Of a stretch of 64,000 nt of DNA, positions 34,549 to 42,232 are shown one piece after another. The first letter of the stretch is position 1. The number at the start of each line of letters is the position of its first letter. A program made the position numbers and the translations under genes. This stretch comes from CAIWHR01 sp963843595. GTDB taxonomy: Bacteria > Pseudomonadota > Gammaproteobacteria > Burkholderiales > Casimicrobiaceae. Below the pieces are notes generated by a model. It was given only the letters and a program-made list of their open reading frames with translations, did not search any database and was not told the origin of the DNA. Location of the stretch: positions 310,001 through 374,000 of the forward strand of contig CAWJLG010000012.1 of the NCBI GenBank assembly GCA_963843595.1, given 5' to 3'.

Positions 34549-35256
34549 TTGACCGGTTCGCCCCCGACCGCCAGCAGGCACAAAACGGCAGCGGGCAAGG
34601 CCGCGGTTGTCCCGCGCCGCGGGGGCCGTCCGTCCAAAGCCAACGCCGAGCAGCTCGGCCATCGCATCGTCGACGCGGCGACCGACCTGTTCTTCACGCT
34701 GGGCTACGGCGCCACGACCATCGAGGCCGTCGCGCGACGGGCCAGGATATCGAAGCGAACGTTCTATCACCGTTTCGCGAACAAATCGGCGTTGTTGAGT
34801 GCGGTGGTTCATCGCACGATCGAACACATGCGCCCGCCCGCCGATGCGCCGTTGCTTCACGGGGCGAATCTCGCGGAGGTCCTGCGCAGCCTGGCGGGGC
34901 TTATCCTGAGCGCGGCATTGTCACCACCGGCCATCGCGCTGCATCGATTGATTGTCGCGGAATCGAGCCGCTTCCCGGATCTGGCGGCGGTTGTCACCAA
35001 CCAGGGTGCGAGCGAGGAAGCCCTCCGGCTGATCGCCGGCGTGCTCGAGCGCGAAGCGCGCGCCGGGAACCTCGCGCTGGAGGACTCGACATTCGCCGCG
35101 CAGCAGTTCCTGCACATGGTCATCGCGGTGCCGCAACGTCGCGCCATGGGACTCGGCATGCCGATGACGTCCGCCGAGGTCGATGCCTGGGCGCGCGACG
35201 TCGTCAATCTGTTCCTCAACGGATGCCGCGGCTGGGAGCGCGCAGCATCGCGCTGA
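34549..35256 (+). CDS. TetR/AcrR family transcriptional regulator
   Basis: A 235-residue regulator with a basic N-terminal extension, then the TetR DNA-binding domain: IVDAATDLFFTLGYGATTIE, AVARRARISKRTFYHRFANK and SALLSAVVHRTIEHM (helix-turn-helix about residues 60-82). The C-terminal part (LAEVLRSLAGLILSAALSPP) matches AcrR-type ligand domains. The start is a TTG in the available frame; no ATG precedes the conserved domain. Probable repressor, perhaps of the upstream Tyr-rich gene. Ligand unknown. Confidence 0.85.
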   Translation: MTGSPPTASRHKTAAGKAAVVPRRGGRPSKANAEQLGHRIVDAATDLFFTLGYGATTIEAVARRARISKRTFYHRFANKSALLSAVVHRTIEHMRPPADAPLLHGANLAEVLRSLAGLILSAALSPPAIALHRLIVAESSRFPDLAAVVTNQGASEEALRLIAGVLEREARAGNLALEDSTFAAQQFLHMVIAVPQRRAMGLGMPMTSAEVDAWARDVVNLFLNGCRGWERAASR

Positions 35257-35420
35257 CGGCTGCCGCGGTGAGCGAACGGCACTTCCGTTCCGAATGTTAC
35301 CGCGCACGCAATCTGCGGCTGCGCGGCCGATCGACGCAGGCAACGGAACGCGTTGCGCTACATCAACGAACGCGCTTGCCTGGATCCGACGTCAACGACA
35401 CCCCGGTCCACGTGGCATTG
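35257..35420. other. Convergent gap
   Basis: Between the TetR gene and the Gln/Pro-rich protein gene; no hairpin with a T run and no gene was noticed. Confidence 0.35.
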
Positions 35421-36485
35421 CTACTTGTGGTCCTGGCCGCGGTCATCAGCTTTCTCGCGCCCTTTCTCCTGGCTTTGCCCCTGCCCCTGTCTGGGATCCG
35501 GCCCGGCCCCTTTACCCGGAGCTCCTGAATCCTGGCCATGCGCCTTGGGCGCCTGCTGTTGATGCTGACCTGCCCCTTGCTCGGACGGGCGACTCTGCTG
35601 CTGCACAGGCGGGCCTCCCCGTGGCGGCTGGGCTTGAGTCGGTGCTGACCTCTGCACGCTTTGCGGCGGAGCTTGAGTCGGTGCTGACCTCTGCACGTTT
35701 TGCGGCGGGGCTTGGCTCGGTGCTGACCTCTGCGCGCTTTCACCTCGCGGTTGCGGCGGCTGTGCGCGGGGGGTGGTCGGCGCGCTCTGCGCGGCCGACG
35801 GTGGCGGGCTGGAACGCTGGCCCCCCTGCGGCGCAGGACTTCGCTCCCGCGGCGCCGCCGGCGTTGCGCGCTGCGCAGGCGCGGGCGCACTTTCCACTCG
35901 CTGCGCCTGATAGTGTTGGCGCACCACCGGGTCGCGCGGTTGGTAACGGTAATGCTGGCTTTGCAGCGCCTGCTGCTGCTCCGCCCGGGGATAGCGATCG
36001 CCGGAGTATTGCCGCTGATAGACAGGCAGCGGGGCGGGCGCGGGCGCCGAACTGCGGTTCCATTGGTCCCATCCGCTCCGATGCTGTGCCCAATCATTGC
36101 CCCAGTGTTCACCCCAGCGCGGCGGCGCGTTGGGTTGCCACCCGTGGAAGTACACCGGCGGCTGCCGGTAATACCGGACGGGGACTCGCAGGATGTACAC
36201 CGGCACGAACTCCGGGGCCACCAGCCCCCATGGGCCGTTGTACCAGGAGCTCGCATACCAGCTATCCCCCTGGTAGACCCAGTACATGCCGTCGTAGAAG
36301 AAATAGTTCGAACTCAGTCGTGGCGCGTAGTAAACCGGGTAGCCCGGCACGCGCACGAGTTCCGGATACAGCGGCAGGTTGATCCCGATGCTGACGTTGG
36401 GAAGCCCGATACCGATGCTCACCTGCGCCGTGGCCGGGGCCACCGAGCAGAACAGCATCCACAGTACGATGAGTCCGTTGCGCAT
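35421..36485 (-). CDS. Exported protein with Gln/Pro-rich repeat tail
   Basis: A 354-residue protein with a signal peptide (MRNGLIVLWMLFCSVAPATA). Residues 22-150 form an aromatic-rich folded part (PVYYAPRLSSNYFFYDGMYW, VYQGDSWYASSWYNGPWGLV, GWQPNAPPRWGEHWGNDWAQ). The C-terminal 200 residues are low complexity, rich in Gln, Pro, Ala and Ser, with near-perfect 13-residue repeats (QRSAPTQAPPQSV). The domain resembles conserved hypothetical exported proteins of proteobacteria. A perfect dyad operator (36597) lies 112 bases upstream. Confidence 0.75.
   Translation of the reverse strand: MRNGLIVLWMLFCSVAPATAQVSIGIGLPNVSIGINLPLYPELVRVPGYPVYYAPRLSSNYFFYDGMYWVYQGDSWYASSWYNGPWGLVAPEFVPVYILRVPVRYYRQPPVYFHGWQPNAPPRWGEHWGNDWAQHRSGWDQWNRSSAPAPAPLPVYQRQYSGDRYPRAEQQQALQSQHYRYQPRDPVVRQHYQAQRVESAPAPAQRATPAAPRERSPAPQGGQRSSPPPSAAQSAPTTPRAQPPQPRGESAQRSAPSQAPPQNVQRSAPTQAPPQSVQRSAPTQAQPPRGGPPVQQQSRPSEQGAGQHQQQAPKAHGQDSGAPGKGAGPDPRQGQGQSQEKGREKADDRGQDHK
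35630..35745. repeat. 39-bp tandem repeats in the Gln/Pro-rich gene
   Basis: About 2.7 copies of a 39-bp unit beginning GCTTGAGTCGGTGCTGACCT. It encodes a 13-residue unit on the minus strand and keeps the frame, so copy-number changes would alter only tail length. Confidence 0.8.
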
Positions 36486-36596
36486 TGCCCTGTCCTCCGG
36501 TTCGATGACGAGCGGCGGAGCCCATTGCCGTCAACCACGGCTACCCGGACCCACCTCTCGATGGCGCCAGATTATTCGAACGCACGCAGGGGAGTC

Positions 36597-36612
36597 TGTG
36601 CGATATCGCACA
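36597..36612 (-). promoter_or_regulatory. Perfect dyad operator, Gln/Pro-rich exported protein gene
   Basis: TGTGCGATATCGCACA, a perfect 16-bp palindrome with TC flank. On the minus strand AATAAT lies 20 bases downstream, a good -10. This is one of the clearest examples of the recurring arrangement. Confidence 0.8.
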
Positions 36613-36672
36613 CAACGGGGCGGAACAGGTTCCTGTTCCCCCCGGGGGAAATCGACGTCTTGGAATTGAGTT

Positions 36673-37347
36673 CTAGATCACGCTGGCGATGATGTTGATG
36701 CTGAGCGCGAGCACGGCGATGTTGAACACGAACGCGAGAACACCGTGAATCAGCGTCAGGCGCCGCATGCTGCGCGACGCCACAGCGACATCGGACACCT
36801 GCGAGGTCATTCCGACCACGAACGCGAAGTACGCGAAATCCAGGTAGTCGGGCTCGCGTCCGCCCGGAAAGACCAGCGCCGCGGTCGGGGTCGGCTCGCC
36901 GTGCGGGCCGGCATAGTAGCGGTGGGCGTAGCGGAACGTGAATACGGTCTGGATCAGCAGCCACGATGAGACCAGCGCCACGACGGTCAGCGTGAGATGC
37001 CAGGCGCGGGCCCAGAACGGCAGGTCCCGGATGGTACCGACGACGAAACCGATGGCGACGATGCTGGCGCAAGCCGCTCCCACGACGAACAGGGAGATGA
37101 AGAGTCCGCTCTGATCCTCTCTCAGGGCGTGGTCGCGCGTGACGCGCGCGTCCGCCCGGGCGATGAGCGCCCACGCGAGACTGAGGTAGGTCAGCATGCC
37201 GAGATCCCAACTCGCGACAATGCGCGTATGCCACGAGATCGACTCGGGTTGAACGACATAGGTGACTGCGGCGATGACGAGCGCCGTTGCCAGGCGCCGC
37301 ATGGCGCCGAATCGCGCGCTCCACGAGACGTTTGACAGGTTACCCAT
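36673..37347 (-). CDS. DUF1345 family membrane protein
   Basis: A 224-residue protein with about six membrane segments: RRLATALVIAAVTYVV, SWDLGMLTYLSLAWALIARA, GLFISLFVVGAACASIVAIG and others. The conserved DYLDFAYFAFVVGMTSQVSD with LIHGVLAFVFNIAVLALSIN is the DUF1345 signature. Function unknown. It sits upstream of, and on the same strand as, the Gln/Pro-rich gene, but the dyad promoter lies between them. Confidence 0.88.
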   Translation of the reverse strand: MGNLSNVSWSARFGAMRRLATALVIAAVTYVVQPESISWHTRIVASWDLGMLTYLSLAWALIARADARVTRDHALREDQSGLFISLFVVGAACASIVAIGFVVGTIRDLPFWARAWHLTLTVVALVSSWLLIQTVFTFRYAHRYYAGPHGEPTPTAALVFPGGREPDYLDFAYFAFVVGMTSQVSDVAVASRSMRRLTLIHGVLAFVFNIAVLALSINIIASVI

Positions 37348-37449
37348 GCCGCCCGCCCTCCGCCGTGGTGTCGCCGCTCGGGCCGCGCCCGCAGGTCCTC
37401 AGCAGCCGGAGCTTGATCAACGTACGGACAACGGCATCGTCCCCGGACG

Positions 37450-38157
37450 CTAGCCGAGCACGCGGTCGTAGGTGTCCCGATCCGCCCGGTAACACACGCA
37501 CGAGGCCGCCTTGAGCGCTGGGCGGTCGAGAATCATGATGTCGCCGCGGCTGTAGCGGATGAGTCGCTGCTTCTGCAACGATGTTGCGGCCTTGGTGACT
37601 CCCACGCGGCGCACGCCGAGCACCATCGCAAGGAACTCGTGGGTGATGTGGACTGCGCTCGAATGCGCCCGGTCCTGTGTCATCAGGAGCCAGCGCGCGA
37701 GCCGCGCCTCGACAAGATGCAACCGGGTGCATCCGGCGGCCTGCGCGAGCTGAGTCATGCGCACGAAGAGATAGCGATCGAACAGCAGCCGCGCGGCGGG
37801 GCTTCGCCCGAGTTCGCGGCGAAAGGCCGCCGCATCCATCCGCAACGAGGATCCGGCGCCCTGAACGAGCGCCTGCAACGGCGACATGGCGACGCCGAGT
37901 ACGAGCGGCGTTCCAACCATGCCTTCGTCCCCGACCAGCGCGACTTCGAGCCGCTTCGCTCCGTCCATCGGGGTCACCAGCGAAACGAAACCGGTGGTTG
38001 GAAAGTAGGCATGGCGTATGCGGTCGCCGGGTTCGAAGAGCACGTCGGACAACGCGAGCTCGACCTCCTCGCAGCCAGCAAGGAAATGCAGCCGATCCTT
38101 GCGTGGGAGTGCGGCCAGCAGACGATTTCCCGAGGGAACGGAGTTGGCGACGTGCAT
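37450..38157 (-). CDS. Crp/Fnr family transcriptional regulator (paralog 3, diverged)
   Basis: A 235-residue Crp/Fnr-type regulator. The beta-roll has LFEPGDRIRHAYFPTTGFVS and LEVALVGDEGMVGTPLVLGV; the DNA-binding part has HITHEFLAMVLGVRRVGVTK and LIRYSRGDIMILDRPALKAA. It is clearly related to the paralogs at 726 and 38516, but the recognition helix has Val and Lys where those have Glu and Glu (RRVGVTKAATSL), so it may read a different site. ATG 38157 has AAAGG upstream; 38169 is possible. A dyad operator at 38325 suggests control by its paralogs. Confidence 0.85.
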   Translation of the reverse strand: MHVANSVPSGNRLLAALPRKDRLHFLAGCEEVELALSDVLFEPGDRIRHAYFPTTGFVSLVTPMDGAKRLEVALVGDEGMVGTPLVLGVAMSPLQALVQGAGSSLRMDAAAFRRELGRSPAARLLFDRYLFVRMTQLAQAAGCTRLHLVEARLARWLLMTQDRAHSSAVHITHEFLAMVLGVRRVGVTKAATSLQKQRLIRYSRGDIMILDRPALKAASCVCYRADRDTYDRVLG

Positions 38158-38515
38158 GGTACCTTTCATTTTCCAAACGAGACGGTGAGAGCGGACTGGC
38201 CAAACCCGACGTGCGCCGCACCGCGCTGTCGGAACGGCGCGAGTTGCACCACGATACGGAGCCATCCTTTCCGCAAAACGCTCTGCACACTCGGCACATC
38301 GTGGAACTTTGCAGCGGCGGTGTCTGTGCCTTACCGCACATTGCGCGCTCCATTCCGCATCCGGGCTCAACGCTTGGCAGGCGCAGGCGACGGACCGCGG
38401 CGCCGCGGGCGAGATTGAGGCTCTGACGTTTGGCGGACGCTCGAGCACCCGCGCGTGAGGGACGACGGCTGCCTCTGGTGGCCGGCGTCGTTCTCCGGCG
38501 GTCGTGGCGACGCAA
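38158..38515. other. Intergenic region between two crp-like genes
   Basis: About 360 bases with the dyad at 38325-38340. No gene seen between 38341 and the stop codon of the next crp paralog at 38516. Confidence 0.4.
38325..38340 (-). promoter_or_regulatory. Dyad operator upstream of crp paralog 3
   Basis: TGTGCCTTACCGCACA with TC flank, one base off the dyad arms. It lies 168 bases before the start at 38157. No clear -10 is seen on the minus strand. Confidence 0.55.
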
Positions 38516-39244
38516 TCACCGCGCCGCGGTGCGCGGCATGAGGCGGTCCGTCTCGCGCCTGACCACGTCGTAGCACTCGCAGACCCGTGCCTCGAGGCCG
38601 CGGCGATCGAGCACCTTGATCCGTCCGCGGTGGTAGTGAATCAGCCCGGCATCCTGCAGCTTGCCGGCCGCTTCGGTAACGCCTTCGCGGCGCACGCCGA
38701 GCATGTTGGCCATCAGCTCCTGCGTCATGGTCAGCTCGTCCGAAGGCAGGCGGTCGAGGCTCAGCAACAGCCAGCGGCAGAGCTGCTGGTCCACCGAATG
38801 ATGTCGATTGCACACCGCGGTCTGCGCCATCTGCGTGATCAGCGCCTGCGTGTAGCGCAGCAACAGGTGCATCGTCGGCCCGGACCGGTTGAACTCCTCC
38901 TTCAACAGGTCCGCCTTCATCCGGTAGCATTCCCCCGCGCTCTGGACGACTGCGCGACTGGGCGTCGTCTCTCCGCCCATGAACAGCGATATGCCAATGA
39001 CCCCCTCGTTGCCCACGACCGCAATCTCGGCCGACGCACCGTCCGCCATCACGTACAGCAGCGACACGATCGACGTCGTCGGGAAGTAGACGTAGCGCAT
39101 TCTGATGCCCGGCTCGTAGAGCACCTTGCCCAGCGCCATCGGCGCCGGCTCGAGGTGCGGCCCGATGCGATCGTAGTCGGCGGCCGCGAGCGCGGCCAAT
39201 AGGCGGTTCTCACGGGGATTTGTGGGAGCGGGTTGGGCAGGCAT
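38516..39244 (-). CDS. Crp/Fnr family transcriptional regulator (paralog 4)
   Basis: A 242-residue regulator, highly similar to paralog 1 along its full length (FPTTSIVSLLYVMADGASAE, VCNRHHSVDQQLCRWLLLSL, MTQELMANMLGVRREGVTEA). The recognition helix RREGVTEAAGKL is identical to paralog 1. Start 39244 has GGGGA six to ten bases upstream; an ATG at 39292 lacks one. Its own dyad (39337) with TATCAT downstream suggests autoregulation. It lies 0.9 kb from the second DUF3309-BON module, as paralog 1 lies near the first, so regulator and module may have been duplicated together. Confidence 0.9.
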   Translation of the reverse strand: MPAQPAPTNPRENRLLAALAAADYDRIGPHLEPAPMALGKVLYEPGIRMRYVYFPTTSIVSLLYVMADGASAEIAVVGNEGVIGISLFMGGETTPSRAVVQSAGECYRMKADLLKEEFNRSGPTMHLLLRYTQALITQMAQTAVCNRHHSVDQQLCRWLLLSLDRLPSDELTMTQELMANMLGVRREGVTEAAGKLQDAGLIHYHRGRIKVLDRRGLEARVCECYDVVRRETDRLMPRTAAR

Positions 39245-39336
39245 CTCGATTCCCCGATGCAGTTGTCGAGCGACCGCAATTGCCTCGATCATCAGCAATC
39301 GATTCAAGGGCTTATGATACACGGTCGGTTGCCGTG

Positions 39337-39352
39337 TGTGCGCTACCGAACC
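39337..39352 (-). promoter_or_regulatory. Dyad operator upstream of crp paralog 4
   Basis: TGTGCGCTACCGAACC. On the minus strand TATCAT (16 bases downstream) or the overlapping CATAAG (19 bases) can serve as -10. The start codon is 93 bases downstream. Confidence 0.65.
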
Positions 39353-39451
39353 CGGTTCTCGGCGCGGTCGCGCACGTCGTGAAGCGCGCAGACGCCCTGA
39401 ATCCCGGCACTGCGATTTGAGGGCAGTCAGGCACGCATTCGATGCCCTGTA

Positions 39452-39467
39452 TGTACGAGACCGCACA
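39452..39467 (+). promoter_or_regulatory. Dyad operator upstream of the 39665 gene
   Basis: TGTACGAGACCGCACA followed by GA. It is 198 bases before the ATG at 39665, the same long distance as at both CsbD genes and the Lmo0937-family gene. GGTAAC lies 14 bases downstream, a weak -10. Confidence 0.55.
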
Positions 39468-39664
39468 GACAGAGGTTCGTCGGTAACCGAAGCTGCGTTG
39501 GGGCGCCTTGCCCCTTGTGCGATGCGAAGCGCCACGATGGCTCGCGTTGTCCATCGGTCCCGGCCGGGCACCTCCTCCCCCTTTGCCCGGCCGGGCTCCT
39601 TCTTGGGCGTGCGCTTTATCGTTCCCGATGTGCAGATGCTTTTTCTCCCGGACGGAGTCTTCCC

Positions 39665-39925
39665 ATGGTCAAGAAGCATTTCCCCGCGAAACCGGTGAAA
39701 CAGAAGCCGACGTCGCGTATCGCTCGACCCGCTGCGGCCGTGCCTCCCCGCGCCGCCCACCCGCATCTGATCCACGGATTTCTCGTCCGGCTGGTGGCGA
39801 GATCAACCGTTCCCGCTGCAGCGGCGGAACCCCCGTTCATCGCCGTGGCGAGCGTCAAGGCGCGAGCGCAACGTCCTTCCGATGCAAAGCGCGAAGGCCC
39901 GGCCGACGACGCGACGTTCCACTGA
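39665..39925 (+). CDS. Small basic protein of unknown function
   Basis: An 86-residue basic protein (MVKKHFPAKPVKQKPTSRIA, then HLIHGFLVRLVARSTVP). GGAG lies seven bases before the ATG, and a dyad operator is 198 bases upstream. I recognise no family. The 3' end runs into the region duplicated at 3838-4468, where the frame is not kept, so it is not part of the conserved module. Real gene status is moderately supported. Confidence 0.42.
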   Translation: MVKKHFPAKPVKQKPTSRIARPAAAVPPRAAHPHLIHGFLVRLVARSTVPAAAAEPPFIAVASVKARAQRPSDAKREGPADDATFH

Positions 39926-39986
39926 GAGCGATGCCGCGCCCGCCGATCGCCACTCGCGCCCGGACAGGAGACACGCAGCCGTGCTC

Positions 39987-40002
39987 TGTGCGCTAACGAA
40001 CA
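39987..40002 (+). promoter_or_regulatory. Dyad operator, DUF3309 copy 2
   Basis: TGTGCGCTAACGAACA with TC/GA flanks, GATATT 19 bases downstream (40022-40027), and 124 bases to the DUF3309 ATG. All spacings equal those of the copy at 3919. Confidence 0.75.
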
Positions 40003-40125
40003 GACGATGTTCGGCGTCGCCGATATTGTTGTGATGTGACCGCTCGGGAGCGTTGGTTCGAAGTCCGCTCTGGTGCGTTGGAGTTGATGCCCGCGAAGCG
40101 GCGGCGGTGAACAAAGGAGCAAGCC

Positions 40126-40284
40126 ATGAGTCTTGGCACCATTCTGCTGATTGTCCTGATCCTGATACTTGTCGGCGTAATTCCCGTGTGGCCGCATGCT
40201 CGCAGCTGGGGGTACGCCCCCGGTGGAATTGTCGGCGTCATCCTGATCATCGTGCTCGTCCTGTTCCTGATGGGGCGCCTGTAG
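40126..40284 (+). CDS. DUF3309 family small membrane protein (copy 2)
   Basis: A 52-residue two-helix protein, MSLGTILLIVLILILVGVIP with WPHARSWGYAPGG, differing from the copy at 4058 at only a few positions. Same AAAGGAGCAAGCC before the ATG. It heads a module with the intact BON lipoprotein and a terminator. Function unknown. Confidence 0.87.
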   Translation: MSLGTILLIVLILILVGVIPVWPHARSWGYAPGGIVGVILIIVLVLFLMGRL

Positions 40285-40327
40285 TCCCGCGCGGTGAAGG
40301 CGGAATGTTTCACTCAAAGGAAAACGC

Positions 40328-40642
40328 ATGACCAACATCACTCGCAAGTTCGCGTCTGTGGCAGGCATTCTGTTCATGGCATTGGCATTGGGTTGCGCGT
40401 CGACGGCGAAGCAGGAAGGTACGGGCGAATACGTCGACGACACGGTCGTCACCACCAAGGTCAAGGCGGCCATCCTCAATGAACCGACGCTGAAGTCCGC
40501 CGAAATCAACGTCGAGACGTTCAAGGGCGTGGTTCAGTTGAGCGGATTCGTGAGTTCGCAGGCCGCGGAAAACAAGGCAGTCGAGGTTACCCGCACCGTC
40601 GCCGGCGTCAAGTCGGTCAAGAACGACATGCGGCTGAAATAG
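40328..40642 (+). CDS. BON-domain lipoprotein
   Basis: A 104-residue lipoprotein. The signal sequence (MTNITRKFASVAGILFMALA) ends in a lipobox with LALGC, Cys 23, so the mature protein should be lipid-anchored. The BON domain follows (VVTTKVKAAILNEPTLKSAE, GVVQLSGFVSSQAAENKAVE, TRTVAGVKSVKNDMRLK), as in one half of OsmY, and is thought to bind membranes or ligands in the periplasm. AAAGGA precedes the ATG. It is the intact partner of the truncated copy at 4226-4468. A strong terminator follows. Confidence 0.9.
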   Translation: MTNITRKFASVAGILFMALALGCASTAKQEGTGEYVDDTVVTTKVKAAILNEPTLKSAEINVETFKGVVQLSGFVSSQAAENKAVEVTRTVAGVKSVKNDMRLK

Positions 40643-40681
40643 GGCATCAAGCGCAGTCGCGCAGCGCTGTATTCAAGAAGA

Positions 40682-40709
40682 ACGAGGCGCCGGAGACGCC
40701 TCGTTTTTC
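40682..40709 (+). terminator. Rho-independent terminator of the DUF3309-BON module
   Basis: ACGAGGCG / CGCCTCGT stem (40682-40689, 40697-40704) with a T run TTTTTCTT. It lies 39 bases after the BON gene. The first module (4058-4468) has no such terminator. Confidence 0.85.
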
Positions 40710-40744
40710 TTGCCTATCGCCACCGCCACAGGATTCATCGCATC

Positions 40745-41919
40745 GTGCAACCTGAGCTTGCGCCTCCGACAGATCATCACGCTGCTGCCGCCGCGGCGAC
40801 GGAGCCGGTCGTTCCGGCCGTCCGGATGCCCGCGAACCCACGTGGCGTGGCGCTCTCGATCCTGGCCGTGATCGCCGTGGTATTGGCACTGGAATGGGCG
40901 CAGGCGTTCTTCATATCGCTGCTGCTCGGCATCCTCGATTGCTTACACGCTGAATCCCCTCGTGGCGTGGCTGGAGCGGATCAGGATTCCGCGGGCGGTG
41001 GCTACTCTCATCGTGATGTTGAGTGTACTGGGCGCGCTTGTGCTCGGCGCCTACTCGCTCCGTGGGCAGATGCAGACGATCGTCGAACAGTTGCCCGCGG
41101 CGGCGAGCAAGTTCTCCGACGGGCCTGGCCCGGCTGCGGACCAGTCAGGTCGGCACCATGCAGAAGATGCAGAGCGCCGCGACCGAGGTGGAGAAGGCGA
41201 CCACACAGGCGGCCGGTGGATCGTCGATTCCGAAGCAACCCGCGACGCATGTCGTGATCGACCAGCCGACGTTCAAGCTCGGCGACTTTCTGTGGGTCGG
41301 GTCCAAGGGGGCCGTCGGCGCCCTGGGTCAGGCGATCATGGTGTTGTTCCTGACGTTCTTTCTGCTGGTGGGCGGCGACACCTTCAAGCGCAAACTGGTG
41401 CGACTGACCGGACCGTCGCTGTCGAAAAGAAAGATCACCGTGCAGATCGTGGATGAGATCAACGATTCCATCCAGAAATACCTGTTCATGTTGCTGTCGA
41501 CCAACGTGATGGTCGGTCTGCTCGTCTGGGTGGCGTTCGCCTGGATAGGTCTCGACAATGCCGGGGCCTGGGCGGTCGCGGCAGGGTTTCTCCACGTCAT
41601 CCCTTATCTCGGTCCCGGCGTTACGGCCGTCGCGACCGGGATGGCGGCATTCATGCAGTTCGACTCGTTCTCGATGGCGCTGCTGGCTTCCGGCGTGACG
41701 CTCGCGATCGCGACGTTCATCGGAACCTTCGTCACGACGTGGATGACCGGGCGAATCGCCAGAATGAATGCGGCTGCGGTGTTCATCTCGCTGCTGTTCT
41801 GGGGCTGGCTCTGGGGAATCTGGGGCATGCTGCTCAGCATCCCGATCATCGTCATCGTGAAGGTCGTGTCGCAGCACGTGGAGCAGCTGCAGCCGGTGGC
41901 CGAGCTGCTGGGCGAATGA
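40745..41919 (+). pseudogene. AI-2E family transporter, two frameshifts
   Basis: An AI-2E/PerM-type membrane protein read in three frames. Frame 1 gives NPRGVALSILAVIAVVLALE and AQAFFISLLLGI; frame 2 (from about 40936) gives AWLERIRIPRAVATLIVMLS and YSLRGQMQTIVEQLPAAASK; frame 3 (from about 41121) gives TMQKMQSAATEVEKATTQAA through HVIPYLGPGVTAVATGMAAF and GWLWGIWGMLLSIPIIVIVK. One extra base at 40936 (CCTCGATT) and one in the GGG at 41121-41123 break the gene. The family includes exporters of varied cargo. The rest is well conserved, so the breaks are recent or are sequence errors. Confidence 0.82.
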
Positions 41920-41949
41920 AGTGACAACGAAACAAAGGAGAGCCACATC

Positions 41950-42144
41950 ATGAAGATCCGCAACAGCATCACCGCAGGCTTGGTAATGACCATCCTGATT
42001 GCGGGAATGTCCGCCTGTCAGAAGAAGGAAGGCCCGGCGGAGCGCGCCGGCAAGGAAGTCGACAAGGCCGTCGAAAGCGCCGGACAGCAACTCGAGAAGG
42101 CGGGCCAGCAAATCCAGGATGCGGCCAAGGACGCCAAGAAATAG
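41950..42144 (+). CDS. Small lipoprotein with helical repeat
   Basis: A 64-residue protein. The signal (ITAGLVMTILIAGMSAC) ends in a lipobox with Cys 23; the mature part is short, charged and helical (KEVDKAVESAGQQLEKAGQQ IQDAAKDAKK in heptad-like order). It resembles entericidin-like or YgdI-type stress lipoproteins by size and composition. AAAGGAG lies upstream. It follows the AI-2E gene by 30 bases on the same strand. Confidence 0.75.
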   Translation: MKIRNSITAGLVMTILIAGMSACQKKEGPAERAGKEVDKAVESAGQQLEKAGQQIQDAAKDAKK

Positions 42145-42216
42145 AAGGGGCAGACCCGACTTTTCCTGTTGGGGGCGTGCGCGACGGGGAGCCCGGGGCC
42201 ACGTTTCTGGAGCCAG

Positions 42217-42232
42217 TGTGCGGTGCCGCACA
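42217..42232 (+). promoter_or_regulatory. Dyad operator before a candidate small RNA
   Basis: TGTGCGGTGCCGCACA: both arms perfect, followed by GA. GATAAT (42254-42259) lies 21 bases downstream. There is no gene start for it; both neighbouring genes end here. It therefore points to a transcript of its own. Confidence 0.7.

Noticed and set aside
33595..34860. 421-codon minus-strand open frame opposite the Tyr-rich and TetR genes
   Set aside because: Arg/Gly/Val low-complexity shadow; the plus strand has a signal peptide and a TetR helix-turn-helix.
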